From Mesobacillus sp. AQ2 (GTDB lineage Bacteria; Bacillota; Bacilli; Bacillales; Cytobacillaceae), in contig NZ_CP126080.1 in the NCBI RefSeq assembly GCF_030122805.1, forward strand, positions 935,001 to 999,000: a stretch of 64,000 nucleotides of DNA, in the 5' to 3' direction. Position 1 is the first letter of the stretch. Each line of letters begins with the position of its first letter. Under the pieces are notes generated by a model that was given only the letters and a program-made list of their open reading frames with translations, ran no database searches and had not been told where the DNA came from. Of this stretch, positions 18,620 through 26,875 are shown piece by piece. Made by a program: the position numbers and the translations under genes.

Positions 18620-19659
18620 CAACTGCCACGCGCCAGATTTTATGGGGACTCACCCTTGGAATCATATCGTTTATCGCGCTGACACTGTCCTATTGGCTGG
18701 CTTTCCCGGCAGCTCGCTTTTCCGATTTATGGAACCGTGAGCTGATGGACATTCCGTTTGTTATCTTCACTTTCAGCATCAGCGTTGTGCTTGGAATTGC
18801 GTTCGGCATGGCTTCAGGCATATACTGGCGCAAGCAATTCAAGACAGTGGACACCTGGCTCTTCCAGCTTGAGGAAGGGCAGCAGCCTGAAATAGAAGCA
18901 AACCAGGCATACGCAGAAATCACTTCAATCTCGAAACGTGTCAGCAAACTGTATAAACAAATCTCAGAAAAAGCGATGCTATCCCAAAGGCTCGCAACCG
19001 AAAAAGCGGAGGAGCAGGAATCGCGGATCCAGGAAATCATTTCCCAGGAGCGGAACAGGCTTGCAAGGGAGCTGCATGACTCGGTGAGCCAGCAGTTGTT
19101 TGCGGCATCGATGCTGATGTCGGCGATAAATGAAACGAAGGGGCCGTCGGAGGAACGGGAAGCGAAGCAGCTGAAGATGGTGGAGGAAATGATCCACCAA
19201 TCTCAGCTTGAAATGAGGGCGCTGCTTCTGCATCTCCGGCCGGTCGCGTTGAAAGGGAAGAGCCTGCAGGAAGGGATTGAGGAACTGCTGCTCGAATTAA
19301 GACAAAAAGTTACCATGAATATCAACTGGAAGGTCGAGCCGTTTCCGCTTGATAAGGGCGTCGAAGACCATCTGTTCCGGATTTTGCAGGAGTCAATCTC
19401 GAATACGCTGCGCCATGCAAAGGCGGATCAGCTGGAAGTTCTGCTGATCCATCGTGATGGTAAAGTCATATTGAGAGTGGTTGATGACGGAATAGGCTTT
19501 AATGTTGAAGAAGCGAAAGCGGGATCATACGGGCTTCAAAACATGCACGAACGTGCGGGGGAAATCGGCGGGACATTGAAGATTGTAAGTGTTGAAAATA
19601 AAGGGACCAGGCTTGAGGTCAAAGTTCCAATATTAGTGGCGGCAGGTGAGGAAAAATGA
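18616..19659 (+). CDS. liaS: LiaS sensor histidine kinase
   Basis: The 347-residue kinase has two N-terminal transmembrane helices (about 9-30 and 47-70) with a very short external loop, a linker, a HisKA_3 domain with phospho-acceptor His154 in [11 protein letters not shown], and a HATPase domain ([30 protein letters not shown]). This intramembrane-sensing kinase acts with LiaF and LiaR. Start and stop codons overlap liaF and liaR as ATGA on both sides. Confidence 0.95.
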   Translation: MTTATRQILWGLTLGIISFIALTLSYWLAFPAARFSDLWNRELMDIPFVIFTFSISVVLGIAFGMASGIYWRKQFKTVDTWLFQLEEGQQPEIEANQAYAEITSISKRVSKLYKQISEKAMLSQRLATEKAEEQESRIQEIISQERNRLARELHDSVSQQLFAASMLMSAINETKGPSEEREAKQLKMVEEMIHQSQLEMRALLLHLRPVALKGKSLQEGIEELLLELRQKVTMNINWKVEPFPLDKGVEDHLFRILQESISNTLRHAKADQLEVLLIHRDGKVILRVVDDGIGFNVEEAKAGSYGLQNMHERAGEIGGTLKIVSVENKGTRLEVKVPILVAAGEEK

Positions 19660-20288
19660 TTAAAGTAGTGTTTGTAGATGATCATGAAATGGTTCGGATC
19701 GGTGTCTCATCGTATTTATCAGCCCAGCCGGATATCGAGGTAATCGGCGAAGCGGATAACGGCAAGGCGGGAGTCGATATGGCACTCGAACTGCGGCCGG
19801 ATATCATCTTGATGGACCTGGTCATGAAGGAAATGGATGGCATCGAAGCGACAAGGCAGATCATTGAGCAGTGGCCGGAAGCAAAAATCATTATCGTGAC
19901 CAGTTTCCTCGATGATGAAAAAGTGTATCCTGCACTTGAAGCCGGTGCGACAAGCTATATGCTGAAAACCTCTAAGGCCAGCGAAATTGCCAATGCGGTG
20001 CGGGTTACATATTCCGGCCAGCCTGTGCTTGAACCCGAAGTGACCGGGAAGATGATGATGAAAATGCGACAGAAGAACAGCGTCGAATTGCATGAAGAGC
20101 TGACCGAGCGCGAGATGGAAGTATTGAAGCTGATCGCCGAAGGCAAAACGAATCAAGAAATCGCCGATGAGCTGTTCATTGCCCTGAAAACCGTAAAAAC
20201 GCATGTCAGCAATATCTTAAGCAAGCTGCAGGTTCAGGACCGCACCCAGGCAGTGATCTACGCGTTCAGGCATTCACTTGTAAAATAA
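19656..20288 (+). CDS. liaR: LiaR response regulator
   Basis: The 210-residue NarL/FixJ-type regulator has a receiver domain (DDHEMVRIG, phospho-acceptor Asp54 in [12 protein letters not shown]) and a C-terminal LuxR HTH ([22 protein letters not shown] to [13 protein letters not shown]). It activates the liaI promoter when phosphorylated by LiaS. It is the last gene of the coupled liaFSR unit. Confidence 0.95.
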   Translation: MIKVVFVDDHEMVRIGVSSYLSAQPDIEVIGEADNGKAGVDMALELRPDIILMDLVMKEMDGIEATRQIIEQWPEAKIIIVTSFLDDEKVYPALEAGATSYMLKTSKASEIANAVRVTYSGQPVLEPEVTGKMMMKMRQKNSVELHEELTEREMEVLKLIAEGKTNQEIADELFIALKTVKTHVSNILSKLQVQDRTQAVIYAFRHSLVK

Positions 20289-20404
20289 TGAAGCTTTGCT
20301 GAAAAAGTTATGATTTTCAATTGGGCTCTTAATGGAAACTGATTGCGGAAATGGGTTCTGCTGAGAAGCATACGAAAACAGCCTAAGATAAGGAGGTCCC
20401 GGAT

Positions 20405-20587
20405 ATGGAACCATTGTTTGGTGTATTCCCTCTGTTGGGAGTATTAATTTCACTTGTACTTCCACTGGCCATGATCATCCTGTTCGTCATGCTGGTGACG
20501 AGCACAAAAAGACAGGAAGCTTTGATGAAGGAAATTCTTGAAGAGCTAAGGAAGAATCAATCAGATAAAAGCTATTTGGATCGTTAA
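20405..20587 (+). CDS. Small membrane protein, 60 residues
   Basis: An N-terminal hydrophobic hairpin (VFPLLGVLISLVLPLAMIIL, residues 7-33) precedes a charged helix (KRQEALMKEILEELRKNQ). AAGGAGG precedes ATG 20405. It lies 116 bases after liaR and may be its own unit. Unknown function. Confidence 0.65.
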   Translation: MEPLFGVFPLLGVLISLVLPLAMIILFVMLVTSTKRQEALMKEILEELRKNQSDKSYLDR

Positions 20588-20616
20588 AAACACAACCAGA
20601 AGCCATTAGAAAAACA

Positions 20617-20636
20617 AAAAGAGGCCAATGGCCCCT
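20617..20636 (-). terminator. Terminator of the 64-residue minus-strand gene
   Basis: On the minus strand AGGGGCC pairs with GGCCTCT (one G-U) around three bases, followed by TTTTTGTTTTT. Confidence 0.75.
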
Positions 20637-20643
20637 GTTAAAA

Positions 20644-20838
20644 CTAATTTGCTTTCCCTTCGATTACATCTAATTTCATAAGCATTTCGCTTAGCGCAAT
20701 GGATATGACTTCCCGTTCTTCAAATTCATTTGGAAAATGGGAAGCACAATTTATATAGTTATGCTTTTCAGCTAACTTTTCTTTGATTTTTTTACACATC
20801 CAGAGCTGGTAATCTGAAAGTTCCACGTGTCTAAGCAT
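20644..20838 (-). CDS. Small hypothetical protein, 64 residues
   Basis: The soluble product begins MLRHVELSDYQLWMCKKIKE and has an acidic helical C-terminal half. AAGGAG lies 9 bases before the chosen ATG 20838; GTG 20844 is an alternative. A terminator follows. No family recognised. Confidence 0.6.
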   Translation of the reverse strand: MLRHVELSDYQLWMCKKIKEKLAEKHNYINCASHFPNEFEEREVISIALSEMLMKLDVIEGKAN

Positions 20839-20964
20839 TGTCACCCACTCCTTCGTTAGTTATCCTTACCCGCGGTCCAAGCCAGTTTAAACGCTTTATC
20901 CACAAGAATATCAGCATGGGAAAAATTGATAAAAAGCCTGCCCTGGTGGGTTCCTGCACAATTC

Positions 20965-20980
20965 AATCAAACGTTTGATT
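20965..20980. promoter_or_regulatory. Perfect 16-bp palindrome in a divergent intergenic region
   Basis: AATCAAACGTTTGATT is a perfect palindrome 45 bases upstream of the leader promoter and 127 bases upstream of the minus-strand small gene. Its form suits a dimeric repressor such as a TetR-type protein; the regulator is unknown. Confidence 0.45.
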
Positions 20981-21024
20981 ATTGGAATTTGCGGAAAATG
21001 GGCTGCATGCAATTCAGGAAAAAC

Positions 21025-21053
21025 TTGCTAAAATAATAATGAGATTGTAGAAT
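21025..21053 (+). promoter_or_regulatory. SigA promoter of the leader ORF / ABC-F transcript
   Basis: TTGCTA (21025-21030) and TAGAAT (21048-21053) are spaced by exactly 17 bases. Confidence 0.65.
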
Positions 21054-21087
21054 GAAACTAACTATTAATGAACGGAGGTGAGGAGAG

Positions 21088-21243
21088 ATGATCAAGACTG
21101 TTTTTGTACGCGGATTTTGGAATGAGTTCCTATATTTTTGTCGTGCAAAATTTGCTGTTGCAGCTGTCAACGGGATACGTATGCCCTTTTTTAACAGCTC
21201 AATATCAAAAACAAACGGTACGATCATCTCTTTTCCCGCTTAG
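21088..21243 (+). CDS. Leader peptide ORF, 51 codons, ahead of the ABC-F gene
   Basis: ATG 21088 sits behind the strong ribosome site GGAGGTGAGGAGAG. The product begins MIKTVFVRGFWNEFLYFCRA and has no recognisable domain. Two hairpins follow at once, then the ABC-F gene. Leader ORFs with terminators are the known arrangement for antibiotic-inducible ABC-F genes, where ribosome stalling on the leader allows read-through; here this is inferred from layout only. It could also be an independent small protein. Confidence 0.55.
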   Translation: MIKTVFVRGFWNEFLYFCRAKFAVAAVNGIRMPFFNSSISKTNGTIISFPA

Positions 21244-21251
21244 GTGAATGG

Positions 21252-21327
21252 GGAGGGCACATTTGTCCTCCTTTGTATTCATGGAATTCAAAAGCCAGGA
21301 GCAGAGCCATCTGCCCCTGGCTTTTTT
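21252..21327 (+). terminator. Two consecutive hairpins (candidate attenuator) before the ABC-F gene
   Basis: First hairpin: GGAGGGCA (21252-21259) with TGTCCTCC (21264-21271). Second: AAAAGCCAGG (21290-21299) with CCTGGCTTTT (21316-21325), extended by GCAG/CTGC, followed by a T run; this one is a strong intrinsic terminator. Both lie between the leader stop codon and the ABC-F ribosome site. Confidence 0.8.
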
Positions 21328-21385
21328 GCGTTTACCGATAGACAGGTTCAGGTGAAGAGGGGGATCGATTTAGGAGGAAATCATA

Positions 21386-23284
21386 ATGATTACATGCAGT
21401 GTGAACAAAATAAGCAAAATGTACGGCGGCAATCTCATATTCGAAGATATGTCGTTTGAAATAAATGAAAAAGACCGAGTTGGCCTGGTTGGACCAAACG
21501 GATGCGGCAAGACCACATTGCTGCGTCTTGTTGCCGGAATGGAAGAGCCGGACAATGGAAAGATTCACTGGAAAAAAGGCCTGAAGATCGGCTATCTGGC
21601 CCAGATACCGGAATATGATGCAAGCATGACTGCGAAAGATGTTTTGGCGACAGCTTTTGAAGACTTGCTGGATGTCCAGGGTGAGATGAAGCACATGGAA
21701 ATGGAGATGGCAGCGGCTGGCGAGGACTCGCATAAGCTTGAAAGGCTGCTGGCAAAATACGGAGTTCTCCAGGAGAGGTTTGCTCTTGGCGGCGGTTATG
21801 AAATGGAAGCGAATATTGACAGAGTTGCCAACGGCTTGAGGATTGCAAGCCTGCTGGATTCCAATTTCAACAGATTGAGCGGCGGAGAGAAGACGAAGGT
21901 GGGCCTGGGACTGAGCCTGCTGCGTAATCCGGAGTTGCTGCTTCTAGATGAACCCACCAACCACCTTGATATCATGGCTGCCGAGTGGCTGGCAGAATTT
22001 CTGAAAGAATATGAAGGCACCGTGGTCATCATATCTCATGACCGTTATTTTCTAGATGAAACTGCGACCAAGATCCTCGATATGGAGGATGGAGAAATCG
22101 ATCTCTATCACACAAATTACTCAGGATTCGTTAAGGAGAAGGAAGCGAAATTGCTGCGTGAATTCCAAGCGTACGAAGAGCAGCAGCGAAAAATCAAGAA
22201 AATGAAGGAAGCGATCAAGAGGCTGAGAGACTGGGCGAACCGGTCCAATCCTCCAAGCTCAGCGCTTCATAAGCGGGCGACGAATATGGAGAGGGCACTT
22301 GCCAGGATTGAAAAGCTCGACCGGCCGGTTTTGAACAGGAAAAAAATGAGCTTTGAACTCGAGACTGGAGCTCGCAGCGGAAAAGATGTGCTTGTTCTCA
22401 AGGATGTGAGTAAGTCCTTTGGCAGCAGGGAGCTTTTTGACACCATACATCTGCAGCTTAAATATCAGGACCGTGCGGCAATTGTCGGCGAGAATGGTTC
22501 CGGTAAAACGACACTGCTGAAGTTCATCAGGAATGAAATTTCACCCGACAAGGGAGAAGTCCGGCTTGGCAGCAATGTCAAGATTGGCTATCTGTCCCAG
22601 CATATGGAGCTTTCCAGCAAAGAGGGAAACGTTCTGGACGCATTCAGGAATGAAGTTGTCATGAATGAGGGGGAAGCCAGGAATGTTCTGGCAGGATTCC
22701 TCTTTTACGGGCCAGCGGTTTTCAAGAAAGTCTCCCAGCTGAGCGGAGGAGAACGGATGAGGCTGCGGCTCGCCCAATTGATGCATCAGGATCTCAATTT
22801 CCTGATCCTTGATGAACCGACCAACCATCTGGATATCGACTCCAGGGAGGTGCTGGAGGAAGCCCTTGATGGATTCGAGGGAACGCTGCTGGCTGTTTCC
22901 CATGACCGTTATTTCCTGAATAAACTCTTTGACAAGGTATACTGGCTTGAAAGCGGCGAGTTGACCGAAATACCCGGTAACTACGACCGGGCGAGGGCTA
23001 AGATGGAAGAAAAACGGAAGCAGCTTGAGGATGGAGATTCAGAGGTTATCCGTCCCGTTAAAGAGCCTATAGTAAGGGAAAAGGCTGATAAAAAAACTAC
23101 TGCTGCTCCCAACGAAGAGGAACTGCTCGAGAACATAGAAGTACAGGAAGCGGAAATTGCTTTGATTGTAGACCAAATGTCCTTTGTCTCAGACTTAGCT
23201 GTATTGCAGGAGCTTCACACGAAAAAAGAAGAACTGGAAAGTAAATGCAATCAGCTTTATGAAAAACTGGAGGAAATCTCATAG
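21386..23284 (+). CDS. ABC-F family ATPase (translation factor / ribosome protection type)
   Basis: The 632-residue soluble protein has two ABC ATPase domains and no membrane segment. Domain 1 has Walker A GPNGCGKTT and LSGGEKTKVGLG with LLLLDEPTNHLD. The interdomain linker (about residues 245-320) is lysine/arginine-rich and contains RSNPPSSALHKRATNMERAL. Domain 2 has GENGSGKTT, LSGGERMRLRLA and LILDEPTNHLD. A C-terminal coiled coil follows (about 560-632). ABC-F proteins act in the ribosomal E site; some confer resistance to lincosamides, pleuromutilins or streptogramins. The leader ORF plus terminator upstream favours an inducible resistance role, but a housekeeping translation factor is not excluded. 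Confidence 0.9.
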   Translation: MITCSVNKISKMYGGNLIFEDMSFEINEKDRVGLVGPNGCGKTTLLRLVAGMEEPDNGKIHWKKGLKIGYLAQIPEYDASMTAKDVLATAFEDLLDVQGEMKHMEMEMAAAGEDSHKLERLLAKYGVLQERFALGGGYEMEANIDRVANGLRIASLLDSNFNRLSGGEKTKVGLGLSLLRNPELLLLDEPTNHLDIMAAEWLAEFLKEYEGTVVIISHDRYFLDETATKILDMEDGEIDLYHTNYSGFVKEKEAKLLREFQAYEEQQRKIKKMKEAIKRLRDWANRSNPPSSALHKRATNMERALARIEKLDRPVLNRKKMSFELETGARSGKDVLVLKDVSKSFGSRELFDTIHLQLKYQDRAAIVGENGSGKTTLLKFIRNEISPDKGEVRLGSNVKIGYLSQHMELSSKEGNVLDAFRNEVVMNEGEARNVLAGFLFYGPAVFKKVSQLSGGERMRLRLAQLMHQDLNFLILDEPTNHLDIDSREVLEEALDGFEGTLLAVSHDRYFLNKLFDKVYWLESGELTEIPGNYDRARAKMEEKRKQLEDGDSEVIRPVKEPIVREKADKKTTAAPNEEELLENIEVQEAEIALIVDQMSFVSDLAVLQELHTKKEELESKCNQLYEKLEEIS

Positions 23285-23293
23285 TGATTAGAT

Positions 23294-23325
23294 AAGAACT
23301 GCTGGCAGCCGGCAGTTCTTTTTAT
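23294..23325 (+). terminator. Terminator of the ABC-F gene
   Basis: AAGAACTGC (23294-23302) pairs with GCAGTTCTT (23312-23320), then T residues. Confidence 0.9.
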
Positions 23326-23353
23326 ATTGGAAAAAAACGAGTGGGTTTCCAAT

Positions 23354-23633
23354 TCGCTATAAAAAAGTGAAGGTCGCTATAAAAATCGAAAAGTCGCTAT
23401 AAAAAATTAAAACTCGCTATATAAATTTGAAACTCGCTATAAAAATCGAAAAGTCGCTATATAAATTTGAAACTCGCTATATAAATTTGAAACTCGCTAT
23501 ATAAAATTGAAACTCGCTATATAAATTGAAAAGTCGCTATATAATTTTGAAAAAGGCTTTAAAAGAGCAAGACTTGCTATAAAACTTCCGTAAAAAAACC
23601 AAAACTCGTTATGAAATCAGAATTTCCGCTATA
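23354..23633. repeat. 20-bp tandem array of TCGCTATA units
   Basis: TCGCTAT begins at 23354 and recurs exactly every 20 bases to 23534 (ten copies). Degenerate copies follow at 23554, 23574, 23606 and 23626. Between the fixed tags the sequence is AT-rich (ATAAATTTGAAAC type). The array fills most of the 511-base gap between the ABC-F terminator and the next promoter; no ORF is supported in it. The same unit occurs inverted at 54083-54203. Confidence 0.9.
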
Positions 23634-23730
23634 AACCTATACTCTTGCTGAAAAAATCCACTCCAAATCTAAGACTTTTACCGTTGAAATCGACTTTTTA
23701 GCCTCCCTCACCGCCAATTTGCACTTTCTT

Positions 23731-23760
23731 TAATATTGTCCGGACTTGTCTCATATGTTT
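23731..23760 (+). promoter_or_regulatory. Candidate SigE (mother-cell sporulation) promoter
   Basis: TAATATT (23731-23737), 14 bases, then CATATGTTT (23752-23760) fits the SigE pattern kmATATT-N14-CATACA-T. It sits 36 bases before a SpoVB-like gene. Confidence 0.45.
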
Positions 23761-23795
23761 ATAAAAGTAAATGAGACAGGATTGGGAGAGAAGCT

Positions 23796-25127
23796 ATGAG
23801 TACTTTTTTAAAAGGGATGTCCATCCTCGTGGTCGCTAATTTTCTAGGCGAAATAGTGGAATTCCTCGTTAATATGATTCTTGCGCGCGAGCTTGGTGAA
23901 AGCGGGATGGGGCATTACATGACGATTTTGCCGACGATTTTCCTGATCATGCTGCTGGCAAATTTTGAACTGCCTGTGTCGATATCCAAGATGATTGCTG
24001 AGCATGATGAGTCCTACCATCGGAGCATGATGCGCCATGCCATCAGGCTGGCAGTGGTGTTTACAACGGTTCTGCTGATTTTGGCTGCTATCGTGATTCC
24101 AATCATTCCGGTTTTCAATGAATACCATCCATTGCTGAAATGGGTGGTTATGTCGCTCATCCCTGTCATGACGATCACGGCAATTGCCAGGGGGTTTTTC
24201 ATGGGAAAACAGGAAATGGGGAGGATCGCGGTTTCACATTTCCTGCGGCGCGCAGTCCAGCTTGTCCTGTTATCGGCTGTTTTCCAGTATTTCGAGTTTG
24301 GCAGTGAAACCGCTCTGCTTGTGGCTTTTTGCACGCTTGCCGGGAGTGAACTCGTCGTCTTCCTGTATTTATTGCACCATTTCATCATGTCCTATCAAAA
24401 AATCAAGAAGGTGCCAGGTAAGCATGTAAGCGGCCGGGAAGTCAGAAAAAATCTGGTGGAAGTGTCGGTTCCGACGACAGGATTGAGGATTTTCCATTCC
24501 CTGACCCATGCAGTGCAGCCCTTCTTGATCAAATTTGCGATCGTAAGCGCAGGACTGACCCCGGATATGGCAACGGAACAATTCGGGATGATGGCGGGGA
24601 TTGCGATGACAATTGGTTTTTTCCCGGCATTCATTGCTCATTCTTTCCTGATCATACTGATTCCGACTGTTTCAAAGGCCTATGCGGAAAAAGAATTCGT
24701 GAAGCTGCAAAAATTGCTTCAGCAGGTGATGCTGCTGACCCTGTTTTATGGCTTGCCTTCTGTAACAGCCTTTTACTTTTTGGCTGAGCCATTGACGATG
24801 ACGTTTTTCCATTCAAAACAAGCGGCTGTCTTTTTGCAGCTGCTGGCACCATATTTCCTGTTCCATTATTTTACCATCCCGATGCAGGCCTATTTAATCG
24901 GGCTGGGTCTGGTAAAGGATGCTTTTATCCATTCCGTCTATGCAACCATTGTTACCTTTGCGCTCATCTATCTGGTCGGATCAAGGCCAGAATGGGGGAT
25001 GGAGGGTGTTATCATTGGCATGAATACTGGCAGTATGGTCATCTTGCTGATGCATTACATGACCATTTGCAAAAAGATTGGCATCACCTGGCTGTCCAGG
25101 AACACGATCAGAGATTCCCGATTGTAA
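23796..25127 (+). CDS. Polysaccharide-exporter/flippase family membrane protein (SpoVB/YkvU-like)
   Basis: The 443-residue protein has about 12 to 14 hydrophobic helices and belongs to the MOP (MATE/MurJ/Wzx) superfamily. The N-terminus FLKGMSILVVANFLGEIVEF matches the SpoVB-type subfamily that carries lipid-linked saccharides in spore cortex formation. The putative SigE promoter upstream supports a sporulation role (inference). GGGAGAGAAG precedes ATG 23796. Which paralog (SpoVB, YkvU or other) cannot be told here. Confidence 0.82.
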   Translation: MSTFLKGMSILVVANFLGEIVEFLVNMILARELGESGMGHYMTILPTIFLIMLLANFELPVSISKMIAEHDESYHRSMMRHAIRLAVVFTTVLLILAAIVIPIIPVFNEYHPLLKWVVMSLIPVMTITAIARGFFMGKQEMGRIAVSHFLRRAVQLVLLSAVFQYFEFGSETALLVAFCTLAGSELVVFLYLLHHFIMSYQKIKKVPGKHVSGREVRKNLVEVSVPTTGLRIFHSLTHAVQPFLIKFAIVSAGLTPDMATEQFGMMAGIAMTIGFFPAFIAHSFLIILIPTVSKAYAEKEFVKLQKLLQQVMLLTLFYGLPSVTAFYFLAEPLTMTFFHSKQAAVFLQLLAPYFLFHYFTIPMQAYLIGLGLVKDAFIHSVYATIVTFALIYLVGSRPEWGMEGVIIGMNTGSMVILLMHYMTICKKIGITWLSRNTIRDSRL

Positions 25128-25186
25128 AAGGTATTTGGACATTTTCGAAGAATTAATAGATAGAAGATATTTTCAGGAGTGATGGT

Positions 25187-25627
25187 GTGGGAAAAGTATT
25201 GCGTGGGCACCATCTCCTCTGTGTGCATGGTTTCAGGGGGATGGGCTATAGTGTTGAGTTTGTTAAGAAAATGGAAGGGATCGTGAAGGATATCCGTGAT
25301 CCCGGTCAGGATTTCTACATAAAAGTGGTTGCTGCTTTCGATGATGCCTGCATGTCGTGTCCGCACCGCGGGCTTGAGATTTGCGAGGCAAGCGAGGGTT
25401 CCAATGAGCATGTTTTATCGATGGACGGAAAAGTCATCCGCCATTTAGGACTTGTGCCCGGCGAGCGCTATTTAAAGTCAGAGCTGGTAAATTGGACCGC
25501 TGAAAAAGTTGAACCCGATGACCTTGATGAACTTTGCAAAAATTGCTCCTGGCTGCAATATGGGGTATGCAAGGAAGGGATCGCGCAACTTCGTGAGAAG
25601 AATACCGCAAGGGTCTCAGTGGAATAA
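25187..25627 (+). CDS. DUF1284 family protein, cysteine-rich
   Basis: The 146-residue soluble protein has the DUF1284 opening LRGHHLLCVHGFRGMGYS and Cys clusters CMSCPHRGLEIC and CKNCSWLQYGVC, which look like metal or Fe-S ligands. Function is unknown. GTG 25187 follows CAGGAGTGAT. It ends at a shared hairpin with the convergent TrkA-C gene. Confidence 0.82.
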   Translation: MGKVLRGHHLLCVHGFRGMGYSVEFVKKMEGIVKDIRDPGQDFYIKVVAAFDDACMSCPHRGLEICEASEGSNEHVLSMDGKVIRHLGLVPGERYLKSELVNWTAEKVEPDDLDELCKNCSWLQYGVCKEGIAQLREKNTARVSVE

Positions 25628-25643
25628 ATCTGAAAGAACAATA

Positions 25644-25695
25644 AAAGATGCCTGATCTGTGTTTGCAGCATACAAGCAAAGTGTCAGGCATCTTT
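25644..25695. terminator. Bidirectional terminator between convergent genes
   Basis: AAAGATGCCTGA (25644-25655) pairs with TCAGGCATCTTT (25684-25695); the loop is long (28 bases). It overlaps the stop codon of the minus-strand gene. Confidence 0.75.
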
Positions 25696-26343
25696 AAATT
25701 TTTCTTCGATTTTAGGGTTATTGCCGTATAAAACCAGTTTGTCGCCAGGCTCCAATTTCGTCTCATGTGCTTTGTTGCGGATATTGATTTCGCCTCTTTT
25801 AATGAATAAAAGGATGATGTCATCTTCCATATCGACAATATCATCGAATGTCATATCAGCCAAGCGCGAATCTTCTTTAATGGCAATCTCCCTTACCTCA
25901 TCGTCCTCATCCATTACAAGGACATCGCTAATCGGCAAATCAGCCAGCTCATAGTTTTCTTTTAACTCGCTTTTCAATTTCCCAGACATCAAATGCTGCA
26001 CTATTGGCGCTCTCAATATTAACAAAAGGACCAAAAGTCCTCCGGCAACATAGCCGATTTCCATTGTATAGAATTCATCCTCTAAAAGTTTGCTGATGGC
26101 CGAGATAATGACAGCCAGCGAGAAAGCTCCGAACAAAATCAGAAATGCTCCAAGTCGTCTCCTGACAGGATGGTCAATAATCAGCTCGGATTCCCCTGTT
26201 GTAAATCCAGTTCCGGTTAACATCGAGATGACCTGGAATCTGGCTACTTTTCGTTCCAAACCAGTTGCCACAAAAATGGATGCATTAATTTCAATCACTG
26301 TAAAAACGATGAACAGGTATATGAAAATGAATAATATGCCCAT
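25684..26343 (-). CDS. Membrane protein with RCK_C (TrkA-C) domain
   Basis: The 219-residue protein has three hydrophobic helices (N-terminal FIFIYLFIVFTVIEINASIF; about 65-85; about 98-115), then an RCK_C ligand-binding domain (DSRLADMTFDDIVDMEDDIILLFIKRGE to LEPGDKLVLYGN). Such domains gate cation channels and transporters, sometimes via c-di-AMP. It has no transporter domain of its own. Start is ambiguous: 26343 and 26352 are both ATG near GAGGGGG. Confidence 0.8.
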   Translation of the reverse strand: MGILFIFIYLFIVFTVIEINASIFVATGLERKVARFQVISMLTGTGFTTGESELIIDHPVRRRLGAFLILFGAFSLAVIISAISKLLEDEFYTMEIGYVAGGLLVLLLILRAPIVQHLMSGKLKSELKENYELADLPISDVLVMDEDDEVREIAIKEDSRLADMTFDDIVDMEDDIILLFIKRGEINIRNKAHETKLEPGDKLVLYGNNPKIEEKFKDA

Positions 26344-26406
26344 TACCTCCATCCCCCTCGCACTATTTAGTATTGATTGCCGAGGTGTGATTTAAACAAA
26401 AATAGA

Positions 26407-26426
26407 CCGGGGAAGTAATTCCCCGG
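26407..26426. terminator. Palindromic terminator downstream of the 87-residue gene
   Basis: CCGGGGAA-GTAA-TTCCCCGG; on the minus strand it is followed by TCTATTTTTG. Confidence 0.7.
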
Positions 26427-26432
26427 ACAATT

Positions 26433-26696
26433 TTATCGTTGTTCCTGAAGATTCTCGTTGTAATAATTCACTCCGTACATTGCACCTTCGCTGACCATTT
26501 TATTGTCTTCAACGTCCAGAGGATCAGGGTTGCCGGCTTTTTGGACTGGTAAGACATCTGTCTTCGATGGCATTACTTTTTCTTTCACTTGCGTAGCCAT
26601 CTCGGTAAGTTTTGTTTTATTTTCCGGCTTCATCGCCATCCACAAGGCTGCAGCTCCAACACCTAACATGACAGCATTTTTAGTTTTGGTTTGCAT
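26433..26696 (-). CDS. Hypothetical protein, 87 residues, N-terminal hydrophobic segment
   Basis: The product begins MQTKTKNAVMLGVGAAALWM, followed by a lysine-rich region and a polar tail with VEDNKMVSEGAMYGVNYY. CAGGAGGGAAAAAC before the internal ATG 26696 fixes the start; the longer frame to 26774 lacks such a site. Probably a single-span or membrane-associated protein. Unknown family. Confidence 0.65.
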   Translation of the reverse strand: MQTKTKNAVMLGVGAAALWMAMKPENKTKLTEMATQVKEKVMPSKTDVLPVQKAGNPDPLDVEDNKMVSEGAMYGVNYYNENLQEQR

Positions 26697-26875
26697 TGTT
26701 TTTCCCTCCTGTAATGGTTTCAATTTTCTTTTGTCTATATTCGTATTTACCCTGTCGATAAAATTCAGAAACATTTTTAAAATGGAAGTCCTGCCAAGTA
26801 TTAGCCTATCCGTTTCAAGCAGGCTAATAAGGGGAAGATTAATAGTTGATAATCATATGAAAGGTCTGAGACCAT

